The position numbers and the translations under genes were made by a program. Source: JAIVGV01 sp035295985 (lineage in GTDB: Bacteria; Acidobacteriota; Blastocatellia; Pyrinomonadales; Pyrinomonadaceae). Taken from it: DNA of 11,833 bases. How positions within the stretch are numbered: position 1 is the first letter of the stretch; each line of letters opens with the position of its first letter. Of this stretch, positions 5,254 to 11,833 are shown in pieces. The notes under the pieces are model-generated. The model was not told the origin of the DNA. It was given only the letters and a program-made list of their open reading frames with translations, and searched no databases. The DNA is taken from positions 1-11,833 of the forward strand of contig DATHBT010000255.1 of the NCBI GenBank assembly GCA_035295985.1. The letters run 5' to 3'.

Positions 5254-6426
5254 ATGAAGAAACGGGAAAAAGTTTTGTCACGCCGCGAGATGCTCCGCCG
5301 GGCCGCGGGCGCGGGCGCGGTGTTGGTCGCCGCGCCGATGCTCAACCTCGGCCGCTGCCGGGTTTTCGCCGGCTCGCAGAAAGAGTATTCGGCGCGGGCG
5401 GTCGATCTGGTCAAACAGTCCACCGTCATGGACATGCTCAGCCCCATGACGCTCGACTCCGTCAAACAGGCCAGGTGGATGGCAGACCCCGAAAGCTTCA
5501 CGGCCGCCGACCTACAGCCCTTCAAAGACTCCGGCATCAACGTCTTCCACCCCGCGCCCGGAATGGGGACGACGAACGCCTACGAGCGGGCCGTGGAATT
5601 CTTCGCCTCCTGGAACGGATTTCTCGCCAACCACGACGAGCACTTCATGCGGATCGACAGCGCCGCAGACCTCGACCGCGTGAACAAGTCGGGCAAGCTG
5701 GGCGTCGTACTCGGCCTGCAAAACTCGGCGCACTTCCGCCGGCCCGAGGACGTGGATTTCTTCCGCGCGCTCGGGCAGCGCGTCTCGCAGCTCACCTACA
5801 ACTCGCGCAACCTCATCGGCAACGGCGCGACCGAGCGGCGCGACGACGGCATCTCCGACTTCGGCGTCTCCGTCATCGAGCGGATGAACCGGGCCGGGAT
5901 GGCGATTGACGTCTCGCACTGCGGCGACCGCACCACGCTCGACGCCTTCGAGATTTCCAAAAAACCCGTGCTGATCACGCACTCGAACTGCCGCGCCCTC
6001 GTCCCCGGCCACCCGCGCCTGAAGACCGACGAGGCGATCAAGCGTGTCGGCGCGGCGGGCAGCGTGATGGGAATCACGGGCGTGCGTATGTTCGTCAAGG
6101 CCGACGAGCCGACGACCGTCGAGCACGTCCTCGACCACTTCGATCACGTCAGAAAGCTGATCGGCCCCGAGCACCTCGGCGTCGGCAGCGACGTTGACCT
6201 TTACGGCTACGACGCCATGCCGCCGGAGCAGAACAAGCAGCTCCGCGCCGGCTACAAGGGCAGCTACGGCTTCCGCGAAAAGATCGATGTCGAGGGCCTC
6301 AACCACCCGAAGCGCATGTACGACCTGACCGAAGGGCTGATCCGCCGGAAGTACAGCGACGAAGAGGTGCGGGGAATCCTCGGCGGGAACTTCGCGCGGG
6401 TGCTGAAACAAATCTGGGCGGTCTGA
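5254..6426 (+). CDS. Tat-exported M19 (renal dipeptidase-like) protein
   Basis: A 390-residue member of the M19 / membrane dipeptidase family, amidohydrolase-like TIM-barrel enzymes that hydrolyse dipeptides with two zinc ions. The N-terminus has a twin-arginine signal, SRREMLRR (residues 9-16), followed by an alanine-rich hydrophobic stretch, so export is expected. Family landmarks are LTYNSRN (181-187), DVSHCG with His222, LITHSNCRAL with His243, GVGSDVD (309-315) and the C-terminal GGNFARVL. Two metal-ligand positions deviate: the usual HxD after the first strand reads MDMLSPMTLD, and the usual glutamate of the GIEG strand reads LGLQNS (Gln156). Activity may therefore be altered. ATG 5254 has GGAGA 7 bases upstream. 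The gene lies just outside the last attC and has host-like high GC. Confidence 0.86.
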   Translation: MKKREKVLSRREMLRRAAGAGAVLVAAPMLNLGRCRVFAGSQKEYSARAVDLVKQSTVMDMLSPMTLDSVKQARWMADPESFTAADLQPFKDSGINVFHPAPGMGTTNAYERAVEFFASWNGFLANHDEHFMRIDSAADLDRVNKSGKLGVVLGLQNSAHFRRPEDVDFFRALGQRVSQLTYNSRNLIGNGATERRDDGISDFGVSVIERMNRAGMAIDVSHCGDRTTLDAFEISKKPVLITHSNCRALVPGHPRLKTDEAIKRVGAAGSVMGITGVRMFVKADEPTTVEHVLDHFDHVRKLIGPEHLGVGSDVDLYGYDAMPPEQNKQLRAGYKGSYGFREKIDVEGLNHPKRMYDLTEGLIRRKYSDEEVRGILGGNFARVLKQIWAV

Positions 6427-6475
6427 GTGGGGCATAACTGAACTTTAAATCTGAAACGAAGGGGAGTCTGAGAGG

Positions 6476-6952
6476 ATGAAGCGGCCCCGCTTCGTAGTCC
6501 ACGAGCACCACGCGTCGCACCTGCATTTCGATCTGCGGCTCGAAATGGGCGGCGTGCTCAAGTCGTGGGCCGTCCCGAAGGGGCCGTCGCTCGACCCGCG
6601 GCGGAAGCGCCTGGCCGTGGCGGTCGAGGATCACGCCCTTTCATACATCGGGTTCGAGGGCCGGATCGCGGAGGGGAGGTACGGGGCGGGAGAGGTCGTC
6701 ATCTGGGACGGGGGCGAGTACGAGCCGGAGGGCGACCCGCTGGCCCAACTGCGCGGCGGGACTCTTAGCTTCACCATGCACGGGCGGAAGCTACGCGGCA
6801 GGTTTAAGCTGATCAGGATGGCGAAGCGCGAGCGGCAGTGGCTGCTGATCAAAGGCGGCGACGAGTTCGCCGACGCCGGCTGGGAGTTGCGGCCGGTGTT
6901 GGAAGGTAAGAAAGGCACCGGCGTGCGAGGCCGCAAGCCGACGAGGCCGTGA
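6476..6952 (+). CDS. Stand-alone LigD-type 3'-phosphoesterase
   Basis: A 158-residue protein matching the phosphoesterase (PE) module found at the start of many LigD proteins of bacterial non-homologous end joining, which trims 3' ribonucleotides and 3'-phosphates at DNA ends. The catalytic pattern is visible: HHASHLHFDLRLE with His11, His17, Asp19 and Arg21 in the PE spacing, VLKSWAVPKGPS, VEDH with His53, then GYGAG-like RYGAGEVVIWD and a C-terminal WLLIKG strand. There is no polymerase or ligase domain, and the basic tail (RGRKPTRP) ends the protein, so it is a single-domain form. AAGGGGAG lies 9 bases before the ATG. The 49-base gap from the dipeptidase would permit co-transcription, but no functional link is evident. 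Confidence 0.9.
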   Translation: MKRPRFVVHEHHASHLHFDLRLEMGGVLKSWAVPKGPSLDPRRKRLAVAVEDHALSYIGFEGRIAEGRYGAGEVVIWDGGEYEPEGDPLAQLRGGTLSFTMHGRKLRGRFKLIRMAKRERQWLLIKGGDEFADAGWELRPVLEGKKGTGVRGRKPTRP

Positions 6953-7162
6953 ACCCGGCGCGCAGGCGTGCGCGGACGCGCGTCCGGCCCGTCGCCCGCC
7001 CTTCACGTCCCGCGCGCCGCCGGCCCCGGCGTTAGAGGCAGTCTTGAAATCTCGGCCCGCGCCGGTGCAAACTCGCGTCGGCGTCGCGCCGTTAAGCTCG
7101 CGGGTCGTGGGCCGTGCCGGGCGCGCGGCGCATCCCGCCGACACCACAGGGAGGTCATCCCA
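6953..7162. other. GC-rich intergenic region
   Basis: This 210-base stretch has no convincing gene. It contains a 14-base perfect palindrome, CGGACGCGCGTCCG (6973-6986), and a lone GTTAGAG (7031-7037). Neither is strong enough in such GC-rich sequence to call as an operator, terminator or attC. Confidence 0.5.
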
Positions 7163-7861
7163 ATGAAGACAGGCCGGAGGTTCTTGCTTGCGGCGGCAGC
7201 CGCCTCGGCGGTCGCCGCGACCGTGGCCGCGCAGGGCGACGGCTGGCTGGGCAAGCCGTACCAGCAGTGGACGAAGGGCGAGGTTCAGAAAGTGCTCAGC
7301 GACTCGCCCTGGGCGCGCACCGTCATGCAGTCCGGCCCGGTGGTCAGCGTCGGCGGCAACGCCGCGGGGACTTCCGACAAGGTTTACGTGGCGCAGTTGC
7401 GCTCGGCCATGCCCGTCAGGCACGCGCTCCTGCGCCTGCGCCAGCTCAACGAGAAGTACGATTCGATGAGCGACAAGAAGAAGGCCGAGTTCGACGAGCG
7501 CAACCGCCCGCTCGTCGAGTGCCCGGCCTGCGCGGAGAACTACGTGGTCTCGCTCATCCCGCCGACGAGCGCCGTCAACACGCGCACGGTGACGTTGCCG
7601 GCCATGAAGCCCCACGTGCGCCTGCTGGACGAGCGCGGCCGGAAGCGCGAACTCGTCCACTTCACGCCCGCGAAGGGGCCGGGGCAGGAGATCATCTTCT
7701 TCTTCCCCCGCCTCGACGAGCGGGGCGAGCCGCTCGTGACGCCCGCGAGTAAAAAGCTCATCTTCACGATAGACACCAACGTCCTCGGCCTCGACGCGAC
7801 GACCACGCGCTTCGAGTTCGACCTGCCGAAGATGATCCGGGACGGCAGGGTGGAGTTCTGA
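7163..7861 (+). CDS. Secreted protein of unknown function
   Basis: A 232-residue protein with a clear signal peptide: MKTGRR, then an alanine-rich hydrophobic stretch to about residue 23, with cleavage likely near VAA-QG. The mature part begins GWLGKPYQQWTKGEV and LSDSPWA (46-51), a motif pair I associate with secreted proteins recurring in Acidobacteria genomes; I know no function for them. Residues 74-113 look helical and charged, Cys120 and Cys123 form a CPAC motif that could be a disulfide or metal site, and the C-terminal half looks beta-rich. The ATG at 7163 has AGGGAGG about 7 bases upstream, and the signal peptide at this position confirms it; longer upstream readings would lack a secretion signal at the terminus. 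Confidence 0.82.
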   Translation: MKTGRRFLLAAAAASAVAATVAAQGDGWLGKPYQQWTKGEVQKVLSDSPWARTVMQSGPVVSVGGNAAGTSDKVYVAQLRSAMPVRHALLRLRQLNEKYDSMSDKKKAEFDERNRPLVECPACAENYVVSLIPPTSAVNTRTVTLPAMKPHVRLLDERGRKRELVHFTPAKGPGQEIIFFFPRLDERGEPLVTPASKKLIFTIDTNVLGLDATTTRFEFDLPKMIRDGRVEF

Positions 7862-7941
7862 CGCCGGCACGCGCCCGAACGCGGCCGGGCGCGTTAGACG
7901 CGCCGCGACGGCCGTTTTAACATTCCGGCGGGGGTAGCCTG

Positions 7942-8640
7942 GTGAACACTGATCTGTTAATCCCCCTGCTCACCGTCGGCGGGACGCTCCTGCTGGTGGT
8001 GACGGGCCTGCTCAACTTCTCCGTCTTCGTCCGCCAGCTACGCGCCGCGCGGGAGCAATTGGAAACCGCCAGGCGGCAGCTCGAAAGCGCGCGACAGCAG
8101 CCGGAGATTCAACTGGTGCAGCGGGCGATGTCGGAAACGTCCGACCACCTCAAAATCCTCGTCGAGCGGCCGTACCTGCGCCCCTACTTTTACGACAACA
8201 AGCCCTGGGCCGAGGGCGACGCGGCGAGCGCAGATGAGGTGAAGGCCATGGCCGAGCTGCTGCTGAGCAGCTTCGCTTCCGCGATCATCCACTCGGCGGC
8301 CTTCCCGCAGTACCCCGTGCGGGGCGTCGAGCAGTCGATCCGTTTCCACCTGCGCAACAGCCCCGCCCTGCGCGAGTTCCTGCTCGAAGCCTTCGACCGC
8401 TTCCAGCTCGCCGGCCTCGCCCTCCTCCGCCTGAAGAACGAGACGAAGGCCGAAGCCGAGAGCGACTTGCGCGAGCTGATCAAAGCGGCCGGCGACGACG
8501 CGGCGGAGCGGGCGCGCCGAGAAAGGCTCCTGCACCACCTGCAATCCACAGACGCCGCCGGGCCGCTAGAGCTGGCGAAGTACAGCCTTGAGCGTGTGTG
8601 GACACTGCCGGCGCAAACGGGTTCTCCGGGCCGCGCTTGA
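7942..8640 (+). CDS. Membrane-anchored coiled-coil protein, unknown function
   Basis: A 232-residue protein with one N-terminal membrane segment (about residues 4-29) followed by a heptad-like coiled coil (about 31-65: QLRAAREQLETARRQLESARQQ in outline) and a helical cytoplasmic or periplasmic body. The body includes YLRPYFYDNKPW, a stretch of small and hydrophobic helices, and a C-terminal LELAKYSLERVW. This layout resembles small bacterial membrane proteins of uncharacterised DUF families, but I cannot assign one with confidence. The start is the GTG at 7942, behind GGCGGGGG. It lies 80 bases after the secreted protein. Its base composition matches the host. Confidence 0.75.
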   Translation: MNTDLLIPLLTVGGTLLLVVTGLLNFSVFVRQLRAAREQLETARRQLESARQQPEIQLVQRAMSETSDHLKILVERPYLRPYFYDNKPWAEGDAASADEVKAMAELLLSSFASAIIHSAAFPQYPVRGVEQSIRFHLRNSPALREFLLEAFDRFQLAGLALLRLKNETKAEAESDLRELIKAAGDDAAERARRERLLHHLQSTDAAGPLELAKYSLERVWTLPAQTGSPGRA

Positions 8641-8767
8641 TGACGCAGGCCCGGCCGCGGGAGATGGGTTGGCAGTTCATTAACGCCCCCGCGCGGCGTG
8701 TGACGCAGACCGCTGAGCCGGGGTATCTGTTTTCCGTATCCGACGAGTCGAGGAGCCGTAGGGCGGC

Positions 8768-10006
8768 GTGAATCCGTGGCGCGATCTGAAGGGCCTGCCG
8801 AGGGGCGTGTGGGTATTGTTCTTCGCCACGCTCGTCAACCGCGCCGGGACGATGGCGCTGCCATTCCTCGTCCTCTACCTGACGAGGCTCGGCTACCCGG
8901 CGAGCCGCGCCGGGCTGATGCTGACCGTTTACGGCGTGAGCGCGCTCCTGACGGCGCCGCTGGCCGGGCGGCTCGCGGATCGATTCGGGTCGCTCGTCGT
9001 GATGGAGGCGTCGCTCGTCTCGTCAGGCGTAGTCCTCTTCGCGTTCCCCGCCGCGGGCGGCGCGTGGATTCCGGTGATGGTTGCGCTGCTGGCCGTCACC
9101 ACCGAGTCGTTCCGTCCCGCCAACCTCTCTTCGATCTCCGAGCTGGTCGCGCCCGAAAGACGCAAGGCCGCTTTCGCGCTGCACCGGCTCGCGGTCAACG
9201 TCGGCATGAGCATCGGGCCGGCCTTGGGCGGGCTGCTCGCGACCGTCTCCTTCCCCGCCCTCTTCCGCGTTGACGGCGCGACCTCCGTGCTCGCCGCCGC
9301 GCTGCTCACACTCTTCTTCCGCCGGAAGAACAAGCAAGCCGGCGCGACCGCGGCCGAAACCGCATCGGCGACGCAGAATGAGGGCGCGACGACTCACGCG
9401 GGCGGGTCATTCCTGCGCCGCCAGTTCGGCGCGTTCGCCGACCCGCGGCTCGCCTACTTCCTGCTCTCGTCGATGCCGCTGCTACTGATCCTCTTCCAGA
9501 ACGAGTCGGTCATGGCGCTCTTCCTCGTGCGCGACCTCGGCATGAGCGAGGCGGGCTACGGGGCGATGTTCACCATCAACACCGCCCTCATCATCCTGCT
9601 CGAAGTCCCTTTGAACTCCGCCACGGCCCACTGGTCGCACCGGCGCGCGCTCTCGCTCGGCTCGCTGCTCTTCGCCGTCGGCTTCGGCTCTTACGGGCTG
9701 GCGACGAACGCCTGGGGCGTGGCCGCCTGCGTGGTCGTCTGGACGTTCGGCGAGATGATCATGTTCCCGGCCAGCTCGGCCTACGTGGCCGACATCGCGC
9801 CGCCTCACAAGCGCGGCGAGTACATGGGCCTCTACACGATGAGCTTCAGCCTCGCCTTCGCCGTCGGCCCGTGGCTCGGCACGAGCGTCTATGAGCGGCA
9901 CGGGTCGCGCGTCGTCTGGGCGGGCGCGCTCATCCTCGGCCTGCTCTCGGCCGCGCTGCTCGCGCGCGTCCGGGCGGCCGGCGGCGGCGCGTCGGGGGGC
10001 ACTTAA
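8768..10006 (+). CDS. MFS transporter
   Basis: A 412-residue major facilitator superfamily permease, the usual size for 12 membrane helices in two six-helix halves. Hydrophobic segments run throughout, with a hydrophilic central loop at about 188-220 (RRKNKQAGATAAETASATQN in outline). Motif A after helix 2 reads GRLADRFG (67-74), and helices 4-5 contain RPANLSSISELVAPERRKAA and RLAVNVGMSIGPALGG, a pattern shared with MdtH-like and other drug-efflux MFS proteins. The substrate cannot be read from sequence. The start is GTG at 8768, where GAGGAG lies about 12 bases upstream. It appears to stand alone: a 127-base gap precedes it and a separate promoter follows it. Confidence 0.92.
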   Translation: MNPWRDLKGLPRGVWVLFFATLVNRAGTMALPFLVLYLTRLGYPASRAGLMLTVYGVSALLTAPLAGRLADRFGSLVVMEASLVSSGVVLFAFPAAGGAWIPVMVALLAVTTESFRPANLSSISELVAPERRKAAFALHRLAVNVGMSIGPALGGLLATVSFPALFRVDGATSVLAAALLTLFFRRKNKQAGATAAETASATQNEGATTHAGGSFLRRQFGAFADPRLAYFLLSSMPLLLILFQNESVMALFLVRDLGMSEAGYGAMFTINTALIILLEVPLNSATAHWSHRRALSLGSLLFAVGFGSYGLATNAWGVAACVVVWTFGEMIMFPASSAYVADIAPPHKRGEYMGLYTMSFSLAFAVGPWLGTSVYERHGSRVVWAGALILGLLSAALLARVRAAGGGASGGT

Positions 10007-10028
10007 CTGTCGGTGTACGTTGATTTTC

Positions 10029-10058
10029 TTGACAGATCGCGGGGCGCGTCCCTATCAT
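10029..10058 (+). promoter_or_regulatory. Near-consensus sigma70 promoter
   Basis: TTGACA (10029-10034, 6/6) and TATCAT (10053-10058, 5/6) are separated by 18 bases. It is the best promoter I see in the window and would start transcription near 10065, just ahead of the phosphatidyltransferase gene. Confidence 0.6.
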
Positions 10059-10070
10059 TCGTAGCTTGTT

Positions 10071-10868
10071 TTGGCGGGCTTCAGGTTTCGGCCCGCCGCG
10101 GCGTTCAACCGAGCGGGAAAGGTTTCCGGGAAATTGTTTGGCGCGAGCATCGGGCGCGGCGCGCAGCGGATTATCGGCGCGATGGTGCGCGGGCTGGCCC
10201 AGGGGCGCATCAGCCCGAACGTGCTGACGGTGATCGGCGTCTCGATCAACGTCTGCTCCGGCCTCCTCTTCGGCCTCGGCTACTTCTTCTGGGCCGGCTT
10301 AGTCCTCCTCGTCGCCAACGTCTTTGACATGCTCGACGGGCAGGTGGCGCGACTCTCGGGCCGCGTCACGAGCTTCGGCGGCTTCCTCGACTCGTCGCTC
10401 GACCGCCTCTCCGACATGGTCATCTTCGTCGGGCTGATGGTCTTCTACGCGCGCGACACCGAGTTTCATTCGACCTTGAACGTCTTCCTCGCCGGCGCGG
10501 CGATGATGGGGTCGGTGCTGGTGAGCTACACGAGCGCGCGGGCCGAGAGCCTGATCCCGAAGTGCGACGTGGGCTTCCTGCGCCGGCCCGAGCGCGTCGT
10601 GCTCCTGATCATCGGCGCGCTCTCGACGCACCCCGGCTCGACCAACTACTTCGCCAACCGGATGCCCGCGGTGCTCTGGATTCTGGCCGTCGGCTCCTAC
10701 TGGACTTTCGCGCACCGCATGTACCACACGTGGCGCGAGGTGTTGAAGAGTGAGACCGCGGCGCAGAAGAACTCCGCGGAGGCGGCTACCGGCGGGCAGG
10801 TTCAGGCATCTAACACTCCGGCCTCGGACGGGCCAAAGGTGGTCGGCGAGCCGCAGGCGTCGCGATGA
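10071..10868 (+). CDS. CDP-alcohol phosphatidyltransferase
   Basis: Integral membrane enzyme that transfers a phosphatidyl group from CDP-diacylglycerol (or a similar CDP-activated donor) to an alcohol in phospholipid synthesis. The complete signature D-x2-DG-x2-AR-x8-G-x3-D-x3-D is present, from DMLDGQVAR to FGGFLDSSLD, with Asp86, Asp89, Gly90, Ala93, Arg94, Gly103, Asp107 and Asp111. It follows ISPNVLTVIG and a first membrane helix, as in PgsA- and PIS-like enzymes. Five or six membrane helices and a hydrophilic tail (about 228-265) are expected. The acceptor alcohol cannot be assigned. The start is uncertain: TTG 10071 would sit only a few bases from the predicted transcription start, while TTG 10137 and ATG 10182 are in frame and also keep the SPNVLT region. 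Confidence 0.9.
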   Translation: MAGFRFRPAAAFNRAGKVSGKLFGASIGRGAQRIIGAMVRGLAQGRISPNVLTVIGVSINVCSGLLFGLGYFFWAGLVLLVANVFDMLDGQVARLSGRVTSFGGFLDSSLDRLSDMVIFVGLMVFYARDTEFHSTLNVFLAGAAMMGSVLVSYTSARAESLIPKCDVGFLRRPERVVLLIIGALSTHPGSTNYFANRMPAVLWILAVGSYWTFAHRMYHTWREVLKSETAAQKNSAEAATGGQVQASNTPASDGPKVVGEPQASR

Positions 10869-10977
10869 CAGGCGTTTGAAAGTGTCCGTTGGCGGACATT
10901 CCGGCCGGCGGGCGGTGCGATAGAGTCGAGAGGCACGAAGGGCGGCCGTTAAGGCGCGATCTGACAGTCAGAAGCGA
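10869..10977. other. Intergenic gap with short inverted repeat
   Basis: TGTCCG (10883-10888) and CGGACA (10893-10898) form a perfect 6-base inverted repeat with a TTGG loop, 15 bases after the phosphatidyltransferase stop. There is no T-tract behind it, so it is a weak terminator candidate or a possible operator. Confidence 0.3.
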
Positions 10978-11833
10978 ATGCGAATCCCCCGTTTGAAGTT
11001 TCCCGAAATGAAATCTCCCCGTTTGAACATCTGCCCCTGCTGCGGAGCGCAGATCGACGGCGACCTGCAGGTGGACGGCTGCCGCGCGTGCGGCGCGCTT
11101 GCCGTCGGCCCGCCGCTCGCGCGACCCGAACACGAGTTGCCCGCGCTGGGGCTGCCGCTCGCGGTCGCCGCCTCGGGCGCTCTGCTCGCACTCGTCTTCG
11201 TCGTCTCGACCCTCTTCGCGCTGCTCGCCCAGAAGACCTTCTCGCTAAGTTTCGGGAGCGTGTTGGCGGCGGCCGAGACCGCGGCGTGGCGTCTGAAGTG
11301 GCTGCTGCTCCCGCTCTCGGTCGGCGCGGCCTACGCGGGCCGCCGCGCGCTCGCGCACATACGCCTCAACCGCACGCGCTACGCCGCGCCCCGGCTCGCG
11401 CACGCGGGCTTCTCGCTCTCCGCGCTCGTCGCCTTCGCGGCCTACGCGCTCGTCGGCGTGACCGTGCCGGAGCGCCTGCACCAGCGGCGCGTCGCGGCCG
11501 AGTCGGCGCGAAACGCGGAGGCCTACGAGCCGATCAAAGTCCTGCTCGAATACCAGCAGCAGTACGGCTCGCTCCCGGCCAGCGCGGACGACCTGCGCAA
11601 GCTGCCCGACCCGGACGGCTCGGTGGCGCGCGCGGCCGAGATGATCAGGGCCGGCGCATACGACCCGGACGCGACCATCGCTTCGCTGCCGCCCGCGACG
11701 ACGGGCGCGCGCGGCCCGGCGCGCGTCGGGGTGCGTCAGGTCTCGCTGCGGCCCGGCCTCGACGACGTGCGCGGCCAGGGGCTGGCCTTCACCAACTACA
11801 CGCTGCGTTTGCCCGGCCCGGACAGGAAGCTCA
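10978..11833 (+). CDS. Zinc-ribbon membrane protein, 3' truncated
   Basis: The frame stays open from ATG 10978 to the window edge, giving at least 285 residues. Cys19 with Cys22 (CPCC) and Cys35 with Cys38 (CRAC) form a zinc ribbon at the N-terminus. Three hydrophobic segments follow at about 58-85, 103-121 and 143-163. The remaining soluble part includes AYEPIKVLLEYQQQYGSLP and ADDLRKLPD, which resembles the region after the first helix of GspG-like pseudopilins or similar small-domain proteins; this is a resemblance only. Zinc-ribbon multi-helix membrane proteins of this kind are common in bacteria and mostly uncharacterised. A second in-frame ATG at 11008 is an alternative start, because the first ten codons look like a partial duplication of what follows. 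Confidence 0.75.
   Translation, partial: MRIPRLKFPEMKSPRLNICPCCGAQIDGDLQVDGCRACGALAVGPPLARPEHELPALGLPLAVAASGALLALVFVVSTLFALLAQKTFSLSFGSVLAAAETAAWRLKWLLLPLSVGAAYAGRRALAHIRLNRTRYAAPRLAHAGFSLSALVAFAAYALVGVTVPERLHQRRVAAESARNAEAYEPIKVLLEYQQQYGSLPASADDLRKLPDPDGSVARAAEMIRAGAYDPDATIASLPPATTGARGPARVGVRQVSLRPGLDDVRGQGLAFTNYTLRLPGPDRKL

Noticed and set aside
6973..6986. 14-base perfect palindrome as a terminator or operator
   Set aside because: A palindrome of this length is expected by chance about once in a GC-rich window of this size, and no T-tract follows.
5512..7870. Long reverse-strand open frames (for example 5512-6435 and 6791-7870)
   Set aside because: They mirror well-supported + strand genes in very GC-rich DNA, are rich in R, A, V and H, and show no domain. 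They are composition artefacts.
7893..7899. GTTAGAC after the secreted-protein gene, and GTTAGAG at 7031-7037, as further attC right cores
   Set aside because: No matching RYYYAAC core with paired, bulged arms lies upstream, and GC-rich stems arise easily here. They could be old remnants, but the sequence does not show it.

Overview
The window is high-GC chromosomal DNA interrupted by a clearly AT-richer block of about 3.6 kb (roughly 1591-5231). The flanking genes are a group III-type 6-phosphofructokinase, a GreA-like factor, a Tat-exported M19-like dipeptidase, a stand-alone LigD-type 3'-phosphoesterase, a secreted protein whose W-KP-Y / DSPW motifs I associate with Acidobacteria, an MFS transporter and a CDP-alcohol phosphatidyltransferase. 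Together they suggest a soil-type Acidobacteria lineage such as Blastocatellia. This assignment is an inference, since the window has no rRNA or marker gene.

The AT-rich block reads as an integron gene-cassette array without an integrase in view (a CALIN, or the tail of an integron whose intI was lost or lies elsewhere). Four good attC sites and one eroded one (2167-2252, 3158-3259, 4336-4438, 4891-4995, 5120-5231) each have an RYYYAAC-like left core, long imperfectly paired arms with bulged bases on the left arm, and a GTTRRRY-like right core. They separate five same-strand cassettes: an HNH nuclease (1632-2153), a TIR protein with a one-base frameshift (2284-3149), a TIR-linker-KTSC fusion (3318-4325), a gamma-glutamylcyclotransferase-like protein (4459-4881) and a 26-codon small ORF with a strong Shine-Dalgarno (5016-5096). 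Each stop codon lies 8-23 bases before its attC. The left edge (1537-1597) has three GTTAG direct repeats, one inverted partner and a plausible sigma70 promoter, which resembles an attI recombination platform next to greA.

The cassettes look like accessory and probably defensive cargo: a nuclease and two TIR proteins that keep the glutamate expected of NAD-consuming TIR domains. They are separate cassettes, so they need not form one system. The flanks are ordinary: 3-749 pfkA (5' truncated), 843-1331 greA, 5254-6426 dipeptidase immediately after the last attC, 6476-6952 phosphoesterase, 7163-7861 secreted protein, 7942-8640 membrane-anchored coiled-coil protein, 8768-10006 MFS transporter, 10071-10868 phosphatidyltransferase behind a near-consensus promoter, and 10978 to the window end a zinc-ribbon membrane protein that runs off the edge. 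All genes I accept are on the + strand.
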